Positions 29,504 through 37,660 of a stretch of DNA of 64,000 bases are shown here, one piece after another. Both the position numbers and the translations under genes were made by a program. Each line of letters opens with the position of its first letter. The first letter of the stretch is position 1. The notes under the pieces were generated by a model, which worked only from the letters and a program-made list of their open reading frames with translations, was not told the origin of the DNA and made no database searches. This stretch comes from Terribium retamae (GTDB lineage Bacteria > Pseudomonadota > Alphaproteobacteria > Rhizobiales > Rhizobiaceae): contig NZ_JAKREW010000005.1 in assembly GCF_022347545.1 (NCBI RefSeq), forward strand, positions 175,324 to 239,323, written 5' to 3'.

Positions 29504-29860
29504 AAAAGGGAGAACATTTGGAGCGGAGCGCGATCCGGTTGCAGCGTGCCGCTCCAAATGAAGCGCGTCCGTCGCCGGTGGCGATCCTGCGCTGTTGGAA
29601 CAGCCTTGAACCTGACCGCAGGTTGTCCTGCGTCTTTGACCGCCGTTTCGCAGCGCGGCGGCGGGTCATTGGTGGATCCCAATCGATGCCGTCCTCCGTC
29701 TGATCACGAACTGCACAGCGTGTCAGAAAATCGAAATTGCTCCAGCCTCTTCTACCCGCAATGGTTCTTCCGGAGGTAGTCCGGCTCCAGGGTAAAGACC
29801 AAAAAGCGCCAAGGCGGCTCGGATGAGCTGCGGCGCGGTGCCGGGGAAGGGAGGATCGAA
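29504..29860. other. 357-bp gap between importer operons A and B
   Basis: No coding frame is convincing. Near its left side is a perfect 11-base inverted repeat, ATTTGGAGCGG (29516-29526) and CCGCTCCAAAT (29549-29559), with a 22-base loop, just after the DJ-1 gene stop. It could end transcript A or bind a regulator. The right part carries GGGAGG before the TTG start of operon B. Confidence 0.6.
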
Positions 29861-30859
29861 TTGGCTGGCAGGGGCAAACCCGGCGGCAGGATTGGGAGCG
29901 TGCAGATCTCCCAGGAACTCGTCGTCATTGCGATCTCAGTCATTCTCTTCGCCGTCTTCTCGGCGACCCTGAACAATTTCCTTAGCCAGGGAAATGTCAT
30001 CGCCATCCTCAAGAACGTGTCCATCCTCGGTACGCTGGCCGTTGGAATGGGCTTTATCGTGGTCGGTCGGGGTATCGATCTGACCATGGTGGCCGTGATG
30101 GTCGTCGGCGTTGCCTTCAGCATCTGGGTCTCCAGCTGGGGCGTCGACTTCACCTTGGCGGTGATTTGCGGCGCTCTCCTCGCGGCCGCGATCGGTCTGT
30201 TCACCGGGATCATGGTGGCTGTTGCAGAAATACCCCCGATCTTCGCGACCCTGGCGATCGCGTCATCGGTTTATGGGTCCGGACGCATCGTCTTCGCCTC
30301 CGACGTCCTCTATGCGCCGCCCAACATCGCCTGGCTCAAATTCGTCGGCAACGGAAGCGTCTTCGGCATACCGATGTCCGTCGTCATGTTCGCATGTGTA
30401 GCGGCGCTGATGGCTTTCTTCCTGAGAAAAACGCGCTTTGGCCGATTGGTTTATGCCACGGGCGACAACCCGAACGCGGCCCGCACAACTGGGCTGCCGA
30501 CGCGCCCGATCATCGTGACACAATATGTCATCAGCGCGCTCATCGCCTTTACCGCCGGCATCATCATGACCGGCCTGGTCACCGGCATCGACACACGTCT
30601 CTACAATTCAAGCCTGATCTATGACGTGCTCCTGGTGGTCGTCCTTGGAGGAATCGGCCTTTCAGGAGGGCAGGGCGGCGTTCGCAATGTCATCGCCGGG
30701 ACCATCCTGGTCGGCATCCTCACCAACGGAATGACGATCCTCAACTTCAGCTATACCAGCCAGAATCTGATCAAGAGCGTGATCCTTCTGAGCGCCCTTG
30801 CCATCGACGCCATTATCAACCCGCGCGACGAGCAGACCTCGCAGAGCGGCGACATCTGA
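29861..30859 (+). CDS. Sugar ABC permease 1, importer B
   Basis: RbsC-type permease of 332 residues with about ten helices. The usual GGIDLSVG motif is altered to VGRGIDLTMVAVMVVG, while TGDNPNAARTTGLP keeps the coupling region. It starts at TTG 29861 after GGGAGG. In contrast to importer A, this importer encodes a second, different permease at 31919, so a heterodimer is likely. A binding-protein gene follows after 33 bases. Confidence 0.85.
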   Translation: MAGRGKPGGRIGSVQISQELVVIAISVILFAVFSATLNNFLSQGNVIAILKNVSILGTLAVGMGFIVVGRGIDLTMVAVMVVGVAFSIWVSSWGVDFTLAVICGALLAAAIGLFTGIMVAVAEIPPIFATLAIASSVYGSGRIVFASDVLYAPPNIAWLKFVGNGSVFGIPMSVVMFACVAALMAFFLRKTRFGRLVYATGDNPNAARTTGLPTRPIIVTQYVISALIAFTAGIIMTGLVTGIDTRLYNSSLIYDVLLVVVLGGIGLSGGQGGVRNVIAGTILVGILTNGMTILNFSYTSQNLIKSVILLSALAIDAIINPRDEQTSQSGDI

Positions 30860-30892
30860 CCAAGAACATCAAGAAACCAGGGAGGAATCACG

Positions 30893-31906
30893 ATGCTTTT
30901 CAAGAATGGCCTGTTGGCGTGCCTGACGGCGCTAACACTCCTCGGTGGAGCAAAGCTTGCCACCGCCCAGGAAACAGATCAGGTCGGTCGCGCGGCGTAT
31001 CTTGAGGCGGTGAAGGGCAAGAAGGTCATCTTCGTGCCGATCTCGCAGGGGATGGACCTCAATCAAGCCTGGGTGACGGTGTGGCAGCGCCATGCCGCCC
31101 GCTATGGTTTCACCCTCGAAGTGCGTGATCCCAACGGCGACACCAATGCCGGCATCCGCGCCATGCAGGGCGCTATTGCCGAGAAGCCGGACCTCATCAT
31201 CGTGCAGAACCCGGATGTGCAGACTTATGCACGTCTACTCAAGCAGGCGCAGGCCAGCGGCATCAAGGTGCTGCAGGTCAACATGCAGTCGGCGACGCAG
31301 ACCGACAGTTATGTCGGCAACGACTGGATCGAGATGGGACGCCTGGAAATGGGCGAACTGGCCAAGCATTGCACCGGGCCGAACGCAGTGTCGCATAAAG
31401 TGGTCTGGCTCGCCGGAGTTCAGACAGGCGCTGCCAACATCTACATGCGCACCGGCATCGACGAGGTGCTGAAGGCCAATCCCGAACTGCAGCTCGTCTC
31501 CGACCAGCCGGCCGATTACATGAGCGAAAAAGCTCGTCAGATCACCGAGACCGTTCTTCAGCAGCATCCGGATCTTTGCGGCATCATGGGCATCTGGGAC
31601 AATGCCGAAGTTGGCGCGGGAGCCGCCGTCGCGGCTGCCGGAAAGCAGGACCAGGTGACGATCGTCACAAACGGCGCAGGCAGCGCAACGGGCTGCGAAA
31701 GCATCAAGAACGGCCTGCTCGACGTAATCTTCAATTTCAACGCACCTATCCAGGGCGAGATCGCTGCACAGCAGATCTCCGAGTTGCTGCAGCGCCCCGA
31801 ACGGCAGGCAGGAAGCGAGAAGACCATATTCTTCGGCCCCATCACGCGCGTCGACAAGGACAACGCCGTCGGCAGGAACTGCTGGAAGCTGGACGACCTC
31901 AAGTAA
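30893..31906 (+). CDS. Sugar-type binding protein, importer B
   Basis: Periplasmic receptor of 337 residues with signal peptide MLFKNGLLACLTALTLLGGAK... and likely cleavage after ATA/TAQ near 25. Type I fold features: VIFVPISQGMDLNQAWVTVW, KPDLIIVQNPDVQTYARLLKQA and CGIMGIWDNAEVGAGAAVAAAG. Paired cysteines (LAKHCTGPN, DLCGI, TGCES, RNCWK) may form disulfides, which is uncommon in ribose-type receptors. GGGAGGAA precedes the ATG. Confidence 0.83.
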   Translation: MLFKNGLLACLTALTLLGGAKLATAQETDQVGRAAYLEAVKGKKVIFVPISQGMDLNQAWVTVWQRHAARYGFTLEVRDPNGDTNAGIRAMQGAIAEKPDLIIVQNPDVQTYARLLKQAQASGIKVLQVNMQSATQTDSYVGNDWIEMGRLEMGELAKHCTGPNAVSHKVVWLAGVQTGAANIYMRTGIDEVLKANPELQLVSDQPADYMSEKARQITETVLQQHPDLCGIMGIWDNAEVGAGAAVAAAGKQDQVTIVTNGAGSATGCESIKNGLLDVIFNFNAPIQGEIAAQQISELLQRPERQAGSEKTIFFGPITRVDKDNAVGRNCWKLDDLK

Positions 31907-31918
31907 CGGATTTTCTTG

Positions 31919-34036
31919 ATGAGCATGGCCGAAAGCCTTGTGCGCTGGCGCTATCGCGTGCTCCCCGACCACGTGGTCGGGGAGATCTTGACCAAGAAGT
32001 GGATCGACAGCGTCATCCCGTTCACGGCGTTGGTGATTTTGTGCGCGATTTTCGGTTCGATCGTGCCGGGTTTCTTCGATCTCGCGACTTTGACCAATCT
32101 CAGTGGCCAGACAGCGGAACTCGGCCTGGTCGTGCTCGGCATGACCATCGTCATGGTGTCTGGCGGTATCGATCTGTCCGTCGGCTCGACCTTCGCACTG
32201 GCCGTGCTTGTTACGCTCTTCGGCATGAATGTCGAACAATGGAGCTTTGGGACCGGGCTGCTGGCTTGCCTCGGCCTGGGGCTGGTCTGTGGCGCCATCA
32301 ACGGCCTCCTGGTCGGTTTCCTGCGCATGCGCGCATTCCTGACCACGCTCGTCACGCTAATCATCTACCGGTCGACCTTCGATATCGTTTTTCCGCAGGT
32401 TTCAACCGCCATTGTCACCAGCGGGCCGGATTCACCCGCATATGATTTTCTCGGTTTCGGTACGATCTGGGGAATGCCGGCTTCGTTCGTCGTGTTCGCG
32501 CTGATTGCGCTGCTGCTTCACCTGGTCCTTTCGCGCACCCGCTATGGCTGGCGCCTGTTTGCGGTCGGTGGCGCGCGCCGTTCCGCCTACAATGCCGGCA
32601 TCAATGTGCGTTTCACTCTGTTCAGCGCGTATGTTCTCTGCTCGGTGCTCGTCGCGCTTTCCGGTTTCTTCTTCTCGGCCCGCATCGGCAGTGCGGCTTC
32701 CGATATCGGCACCGGGCTCGAATTGCAGGTGCTGACGGCGACTGTGCTTGGCGGTATCTCACTGGGCGGCGGTCGCGGCTCGGTTGCCAAGGCGTTGATG
32801 GGAACGATCTTTGTGCTCGTGCTGTCGAACAGCCTGCTCGCGCTCGCTGTGCCTGGCCCCGTGAACTATCTGATCCTTGGTCTGGTGCTGCTGCTGTCGG
32901 TGCTTCTCGACGTGCGTTGGGTGAAGAACCGACACAAGATCCTGCGCAGCGTTTATATCTCGCCGACCTTCGCCAAGATGCCGCAGGCGATCTCCACCGA
33001 ACCTGGCGCTCCGATGGCAGTGAACGACCGGCTGAAGGATGTCGGCGTCATCGGCCTCGGTTTCCTGGACGGCGCCGAGGACGTGATCTTCGACCGCCAG
33101 GATCGCCTCTATACCGGCAGCCGCCAGGGCGACATCCTGCGCTTCAAGCCGCCGCATTATACCGAGAGCGAGGTGTTCGCCCATATCGGCGGGTCCCCGC
33201 TCGGCATGGCCTTTGACCGTGACGACAACCTGGTTATCTGCGTTGCCGGCATGGGGCTCTATCAGGTCTCTCCGGAGGGAGAGGTCAAGCTGCTGACCGC
33301 CGAGACCAACCGCTCGCTGACCTCGGTCGTCGACGACTCCACCATGAAACTCGCCGACGATTGTGACATCCTGCCCGACGGACGCATCGTCTTTTCCGAA
33401 GCCACCGTGCGCTTCGAGATGCACGACTGGTATGCCGATGCGCTCGAGAGTCGCGGCAATGGGCGCATCATCGTCCACGATCCCCGCTCCGGCTCGACGC
33501 GGACACTGTTGTCGAACCTGGTCTTCCCCAATGGCATCTGCACTGCCTTCGACGGGCAGTCCGTGCTGTTTGCCGAAAGCTGGGCCTGTCGTATCAGCCG
33601 CTACTATTTCGACGGCCCGAAGAAAGGCACAGTCGAACGGGTCATCGAGGGGTTGCCCGGCTATCCGGATAACATCAACCGGGCCTCGGACGGAACCTAT
33701 TGGCTGGCACTGATGGGCATGCGCACGCCGGCGCTGGATCTCTCGCTGGAGATGCCGGGTTTCCGCCGTCGGATGGCGAGACGCGTATCGGAGGATGCCT
33801 GGCTGATGCCGAACCTCAATACCGGCTGCGTGCTGCGCTTCGACGAGACGGGCCAGATCCTCGAAAGCCTATGGGATCAAGCCGGCGAGAAACATCCGAT
33901 GATCACCTCGATGCGTGAACACAAGGGCGTCCTGTATCTCTGCGGCATCTTCAACAACCGCATGGGAACACTGCCATCGCAGGGCGCCGACCCGGACTGG
34001 TTCAGTTCGGATTCCTATTGGGGTGAGAAGTCATGA
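31919..34036 (+). CDS. Sugar ABC permease 2 fused to a strictosidine-synthase/SMP-30-like propeller
   Basis: A single uninterrupted frame of 705 residues. Residues about 25-335 form an RbsC-type permease (VSGGIDLSVGSTFALAVLV; VGGARRSAYNAGI). Residues about 365-705 form a six-bladed propeller of the strictosidine synthase/SMP-30 lactonase group (GAEDVIFDRQDRLYTGSRQG, LADDCDILPDGRIVFSEA, LVFPNGICTAFDG, GLPGYPDNINRASDGTYWLA). Residues 336-364 are a linker. The permease C-terminus normally faces the cytoplasm, so the propeller should be cytoplasmic. A TTG at 31916 is an alternative start. The 3' end overlaps the next propeller gene by four bases. Confidence 0.85.
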   Translation: MSMAESLVRWRYRVLPDHVVGEILTKKWIDSVIPFTALVILCAIFGSIVPGFFDLATLTNLSGQTAELGLVVLGMTIVMVSGGIDLSVGSTFALAVLVTLFGMNVEQWSFGTGLLACLGLGLVCGAINGLLVGFLRMRAFLTTLVTLIIYRSTFDIVFPQVSTAIVTSGPDSPAYDFLGFGTIWGMPASFVVFALIALLLHLVLSRTRYGWRLFAVGGARRSAYNAGINVRFTLFSAYVLCSVLVALSGFFFSARIGSAASDIGTGLELQVLTATVLGGISLGGGRGSVAKALMGTIFVLVLSNSLLALAVPGPVNYLILGLVLLLSVLLDVRWVKNRHKILRSVYISPTFAKMPQAISTEPGAPMAVNDRLKDVGVIGLGFLDGAEDVIFDRQDRLYTGSRQGDILRFKPPHYTESEVFAHIGGSPLGMAFDRDDNLVICVAGMGLYQVSPEGEVKLLTAETNRSLTSVVDDSTMKLADDCDILPDGRIVFSEATVRFEMHDWYADALESRGNGRIIVHDPRSGSTRTLLSNLVFPNGICTAFDGQSVLFAESWACRISRYYFDGPKKGTVERVIEGLPGYPDNINRASDGTYWLALMGMRTPALDLSLEMPGFRRRMARRVSEDAWLMPNLNTGCVLRFDETGQILESLWDQAGEKHPMITSMREHKGVLYLCGIFNNRMGTLPSQGADPDWFSSDSYWGEKS

Positions 34037-35127
34037 ACGCCGTAAGCCGGTTTTTTGACCGCTTCCTCGGCCGGGGCGACTGGGCTGTGACCGTGCCCAC
34101 GCTTGACGGACCGCTGCTGCCCAACCAGGAACTGGAGGAGGCACAGTTATTGGCCAGCCTCGCGGAGGCTGACAACCTCGTTCACACCGAAAAGGGCATG
34201 CTGGCGAGCAGCGCGAACCGGCTGCTGCGTTTCGACATTGCAGGCAAAGCGGAAGTGCTGCAGGAATTTTCGGGCGAGATCACCGCGCTCGCCCATGCCC
34301 GCGGCATGACCGCGCTGGCCGTGGATGGCAGCGGCGTTGTCATTCGCGGCGGCCTCCATGACGGACGAGTGGCGACGGGCGATGAAGCTGGCAGGCTGAC
34401 CTGCGTCACTGCCCTCACTTTCCTCGACAGCAATACCGTGTTGGCGGCGAATGGGGCAGCCTCGTTGCCAGCGAATGCGTGGCGCCGCGACCTTATGCAG
34501 AAAGGTGCTTCCGGGTCGATCTGGCGGCTCGACCTGAAGAGCGGAAAGCTGGAATTGATCCGTGACAGTCTCGCCTGGCCTGCCGGCATCGCAACCACCG
34601 GCTCCAATCGCATCTATATCACCGAAGCCTGGCGCCATCGCGTGCTGGCGGTCGACCTCGCCACCAGGTCAACGGTTCCTGTGCTCGACCATCTTCCGGC
34701 CTATCCGGCCCGCATCGCGCCCGCCTTCAATGCCGGCTATTGGCTGACATTCTATTCCGTACGCAACCAGCTGGTGGAATTCATCCTGCGCGAGGAGAAA
34801 TACCGCAAACGCATGCTGGCCGAAGTACCGGAAGCTTACTGGATGGCGCCATCGCTCAGTTCGTGGCGAGACTACCGCGAGCCGATGCAAGGCAGCCAGC
34901 TCAAGCAGATGAACGTCTTGAAGCCTTACGCGGTCACCAGGTCCTACGGCCTTGTGGTCCATTGCGACCAGAATATGAAACCGCTGTCGAGCTTCCATTC
35001 GCGAGCCGATGGCGTCGTGCATGGGACGCTTAGTGCATGCGAATGGGGCGACGATCTCTTTGTCGCCTCTCGTGGAGGGGCCAGGATCGTGCGCCTGTCA
35101 AAGGTCGCAAGCGGCAAGCGGGGTTAA
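34033..35127 (+). CDS. Second SMP-30/strictosidine-synthase-like propeller protein
   Basis: A protein of 364 residues with no signal peptide, diverged from but related in layout to the propeller domain just upstream. It shows GSIWRLDLKSGKLELIRDSLAWPAG, SNRIYITEAWRHRVLAVDL and LPAYPARIAPAFNAGYWLTF, the last parallel to LPGYPDNINRASDGTYWLA in the fused protein. The first blades are degenerate. It starts inside the previous stop codon. The pair may form a mixed propeller complex tied to the transporter; lactonase activity is possible but metal ligands cannot be assigned by eye. Confidence 0.75.
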   Translation: MNAVSRFFDRFLGRGDWAVTVPTLDGPLLPNQELEEAQLLASLAEADNLVHTEKGMLASSANRLLRFDIAGKAEVLQEFSGEITALAHARGMTALAVDGSGVVIRGGLHDGRVATGDEAGRLTCVTALTFLDSNTVLAANGAASLPANAWRRDLMQKGASGSIWRLDLKSGKLELIRDSLAWPAGIATTGSNRIYITEAWRHRVLAVDLATRSTVPVLDHLPAYPARIAPAFNAGYWLTFYSVRNQLVEFILREEKYRKRMLAEVPEAYWMAPSLSSWRDYREPMQGSQLKQMNVLKPYAVTRSYGLVVHCDQNMKPLSSFHSRADGVVHGTLSACEWGDDLFVASRGGARIVRLSKVASGKRG

Positions 35128-35130
35128 ACG

Positions 35131-36630
35131 ATGTCGGACGCCAACATCATCGAACTCAGGGCTGCGACCAAGGCTTTCTCGCGCATTCCGGCTTTCAAGA
35201 ACGTCGATTTCGATCTGCATCGCGGCGAAATCCATGCGCTCCTCGGTGAAAACGGAGCCGGCAAGTCGACACTGACCAAGGTCATGGCCGGCGTGTTTAA
35301 GCTGACCGAGGGCAAACTTCTCTTTGATGGCAAGGAAGTGTCTTTCGCGACCCCTGCAGAGGCGCTACGCGCCGGCATCGCCATGGTGTTCCAGGAGACC
35401 AATCTGGTGCCAGCCATGACCGTGGCGCAGAACCTCTATCTCGGCGAAGAGAAAATGTTCAACCGCCTCCGGGGTCTCCACATCCAGGCCCGCCAATTCC
35501 TCGCGGGAATGGGCTTCCAGGTCGATCCGACCGCGCAAGTCAGCACGCTCGGTGCGGCGCACAAGCAGATGGTGGAAATCGCGCGTGCGGTCCACCACAA
35601 GGCTCGAGTCATCATCTTCGACGAGCCGACCGCGACGCTGACGCCAGAAGAGAAACGACATTTCTTCAACCTCTTACAGCGGTTGGTCAAAGAGGGGATC
35701 GCCATCATCTTCATCACCCATGCGCTTGAGGAAGCGCTCGCCGTTGCCAACCGCATCACCGTCATGCGCGACGGCGAGATCGTCGCATCGGGAGACGCCA
35801 AGGGCTTCACCCGCGCCTCGATCGTCCAGGCCATGGTCGGGCGGACGCTCACCGAAACACTGCATGGCGACGTGAAGCGCAGCGCGCGTCCTTATGGCGA
35901 CAAGGTGCTGTCGGTGGAGAACCTCTCTTGCGCCGGCCTCGTGCGCAACTCGTCCTTCTCCGTGTTTTCCGGACAAGTCACCGGCATGTTCGGATTGGTC
36001 GGCGCCGGACGCACCGAAATGGCAAAGGTCGTTGCCGGGCTCTTGAAGCGCAACATCTTCCACGGCGGTGAAATCCGCTTGCTCGGCAAATCGGTGCGCT
36101 ACCGCGTGCCGAGGCCTGCGGTGCGTGACGGCATCGTCTATGTGACGGAGGACCGCAAGGTCGATGGCTTCTTCGAGACGATGACGGCGGGTGAGAACCT
36201 GCAGATCGGCGAACTGACAGACAAGTCGAACCCGGTAGCGATGGTTTCCATGGCGCGCGCCAAGGAGCTCGCCAAGGAATGGGGCGAGCGGCTCAGACTG
36301 AAGCAGATCAGCGACCGAGCCAAGATGATCGAGCTTTCCGGCGGCAATCAGCAAAAGGTGGTGATCGCCAAATCGCTAATCCAGCAGCCCAAGCTGGTGA
36401 TCTTCGATGAGCCGACACGTGGCGTCGATGTCGGCGCCATCGTCGAGATCCACCAACTCATCAGCGAACTCGCCGATCAAGGCATGGCCGTCGTCGTCAT
36501 CTCATCTTATCTGCCGGAAATCCTTGCGGTTTCGGATCGAATCCTCGTCGTCAAGCGGGGCCGCGTCGTCGAGGAGATGATGCTTTCGGACGCCAGCGAA
36601 GAACGTGTCATGTTCGCTGCCGTCCATTGA
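35131..36630 (+). CDS. Sugar-type double ABC ATPase, importer B
   Basis: RbsA-like ATPase of 499 residues. First domain: Walker A GENGAGKST, STLGAAHKQMVEIARAV and VIIFDEPTATLTPEE. Second domain: LVGAGRTEMAKV, LSGGNQQK and LVIFDEPTRGVD. It begins three bases after the propeller gene and is the last gene of importer operon B. Together the operon supplies two permeases, one receptor and one double ATPase. Confidence 0.88.
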   Translation: MSDANIIELRAATKAFSRIPAFKNVDFDLHRGEIHALLGENGAGKSTLTKVMAGVFKLTEGKLLFDGKEVSFATPAEALRAGIAMVFQETNLVPAMTVAQNLYLGEEKMFNRLRGLHIQARQFLAGMGFQVDPTAQVSTLGAAHKQMVEIARAVHHKARVIIFDEPTATLTPEEKRHFFNLLQRLVKEGIAIIFITHALEEALAVANRITVMRDGEIVASGDAKGFTRASIVQAMVGRTLTETLHGDVKRSARPYGDKVLSVENLSCAGLVRNSSFSVFSGQVTGMFGLVGAGRTEMAKVVAGLLKRNIFHGGEIRLLGKSVRYRVPRPAVRDGIVYVTEDRKVDGFFETMTAGENLQIGELTDKSNPVAMVSMARAKELAKEWGERLRLKQISDRAKMIELSGGNQQKVVIAKSLIQQPKLVIFDEPTRGVDVGAIVEIHQLISELADQGMAVVVISSYLPEILAVSDRILVVKRGRVVEEMMLSDASEERVMFAAVH

Positions 36631-36753
36631 TCGGCGTAGGCCGGACGGCCTATCGATCCGAACGCAGCCTATGGTCGTCCCTCGGGCAGGCCTATTGCCT
36701 TTCAACCATTCGCGGGTCTCAATGGTTCAGGGCGAGATCATTACCGGGCGGAC

Positions 36754-37650
36754 ATGTCGAGCATCAATCTGAAACTTCTGCAGACGTTTCTGCTCGCAGC
36801 AGAAAACGGAAGCTTCCGCCGTGCTGCCGAGGAGAGCAACCGGTCCCCATCGGCCGTCAGCATGCAGATACGCGATCTCGAAGAGCAGATCGGCATCAGC
36901 CTGTTCATCCGCACTGCCCAGCGCGCAAGCCTGACGCCCGAGGGGCAGGTGCTCTTCGAACAGATCGCCAATGCGATGTCGCAGGTCCAGGGGAGCCTCG
37001 ACCGGCTGACCGAAATTGCAGCTCGACGCAAGGGCAAGGTCCAGATTGCCTGCGCTCCGACGCTCGCTGCGAGCCGGCTGGGAGACATTCTGGCAACCTT
37101 CAAGCTGCGTTATCCACGCTCGGTCGTCGAGGTGATCGAGACCCCGCCGCAGGGCGCCCTCGGGCTCTTGCAGCAGCAAGAAGTCGAGTTCTATATCGGC
37201 CCGGAGCTGCCGAACCTCAACGACTTCCAGTTCGAGTCGATCCTGGACGATCCATTGATGGCCTGCATCCCGACGGAAATATATGGCGGTGAGCAGAAGC
37301 TGCCTCTGTCCGATCTTCTGCGCTTCCCGCTGATCCTGCTGAATCGCAAGACCGCCGTGCGAGGTCTCGTCGACCGGCTGACGGCAGCGGAAGGCATCGA
37401 ACTCAAGCCGCAATATGAAGTCGAGAGCGCACAAACAGCGGTGGCGCTGGTGTCGTCGGGTCTAGGCGTCTGCGTGGTGCCCGGCATCGCCATATCGCGC
37501 AACGACGAGCGCATGCGCGTGGTGCCGATCGATCACAGCGATGCGCACCGTGCGGTAGGCATCATCACGGCTCGGGGCTATGTGCACCATTCCTTCTCCG
37601 AACAGTTGATGAACCTGATCCGCACCAATCTGCGCGAACTTGCCCAATGA
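36754..37650 (+). CDS. LysR family transcriptional regulator
   Basis: A regulator of 298 residues with an N-terminal helix-turn-helix (INLKLLQTFLLAAENGSFRRAAEESNRSPSAVSMQIRDLEEQIG in part, residues 3-46) and a type 2 periplasmic-like effector domain (about 90-295). Separately placed between importer operon B and the convergent aldehyde dehydrogenase. It likely controls the aldehyde dehydrogenase/SDR divergon at 39.2 kb or operon B. A perfect palindromic terminator follows 12 bases after the stop. Confidence 0.87.
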   Translation: MSSINLKLLQTFLLAAENGSFRRAAEESNRSPSAVSMQIRDLEEQIGISLFIRTAQRASLTPEGQVLFEQIANAMSQVQGSLDRLTEIAARRKGKVQIACAPTLAASRLGDILATFKLRYPRSVVEVIETPPQGALGLLQQQEVEFYIGPELPNLNDFQFESILDDPLMACIPTEIYGGEQKLPLSDLLRFPLILLNRKTAVRGLVDRLTAAEGIELKPQYEVESAQTAVALVSSGLGVCVVPGIAISRNDERMRVVPIDHSDAHRAVGIITARGYVHHSFSEQLMNLIRTNLRELAQ

Positions 37651-37660
37651 CTCTTCGGCT

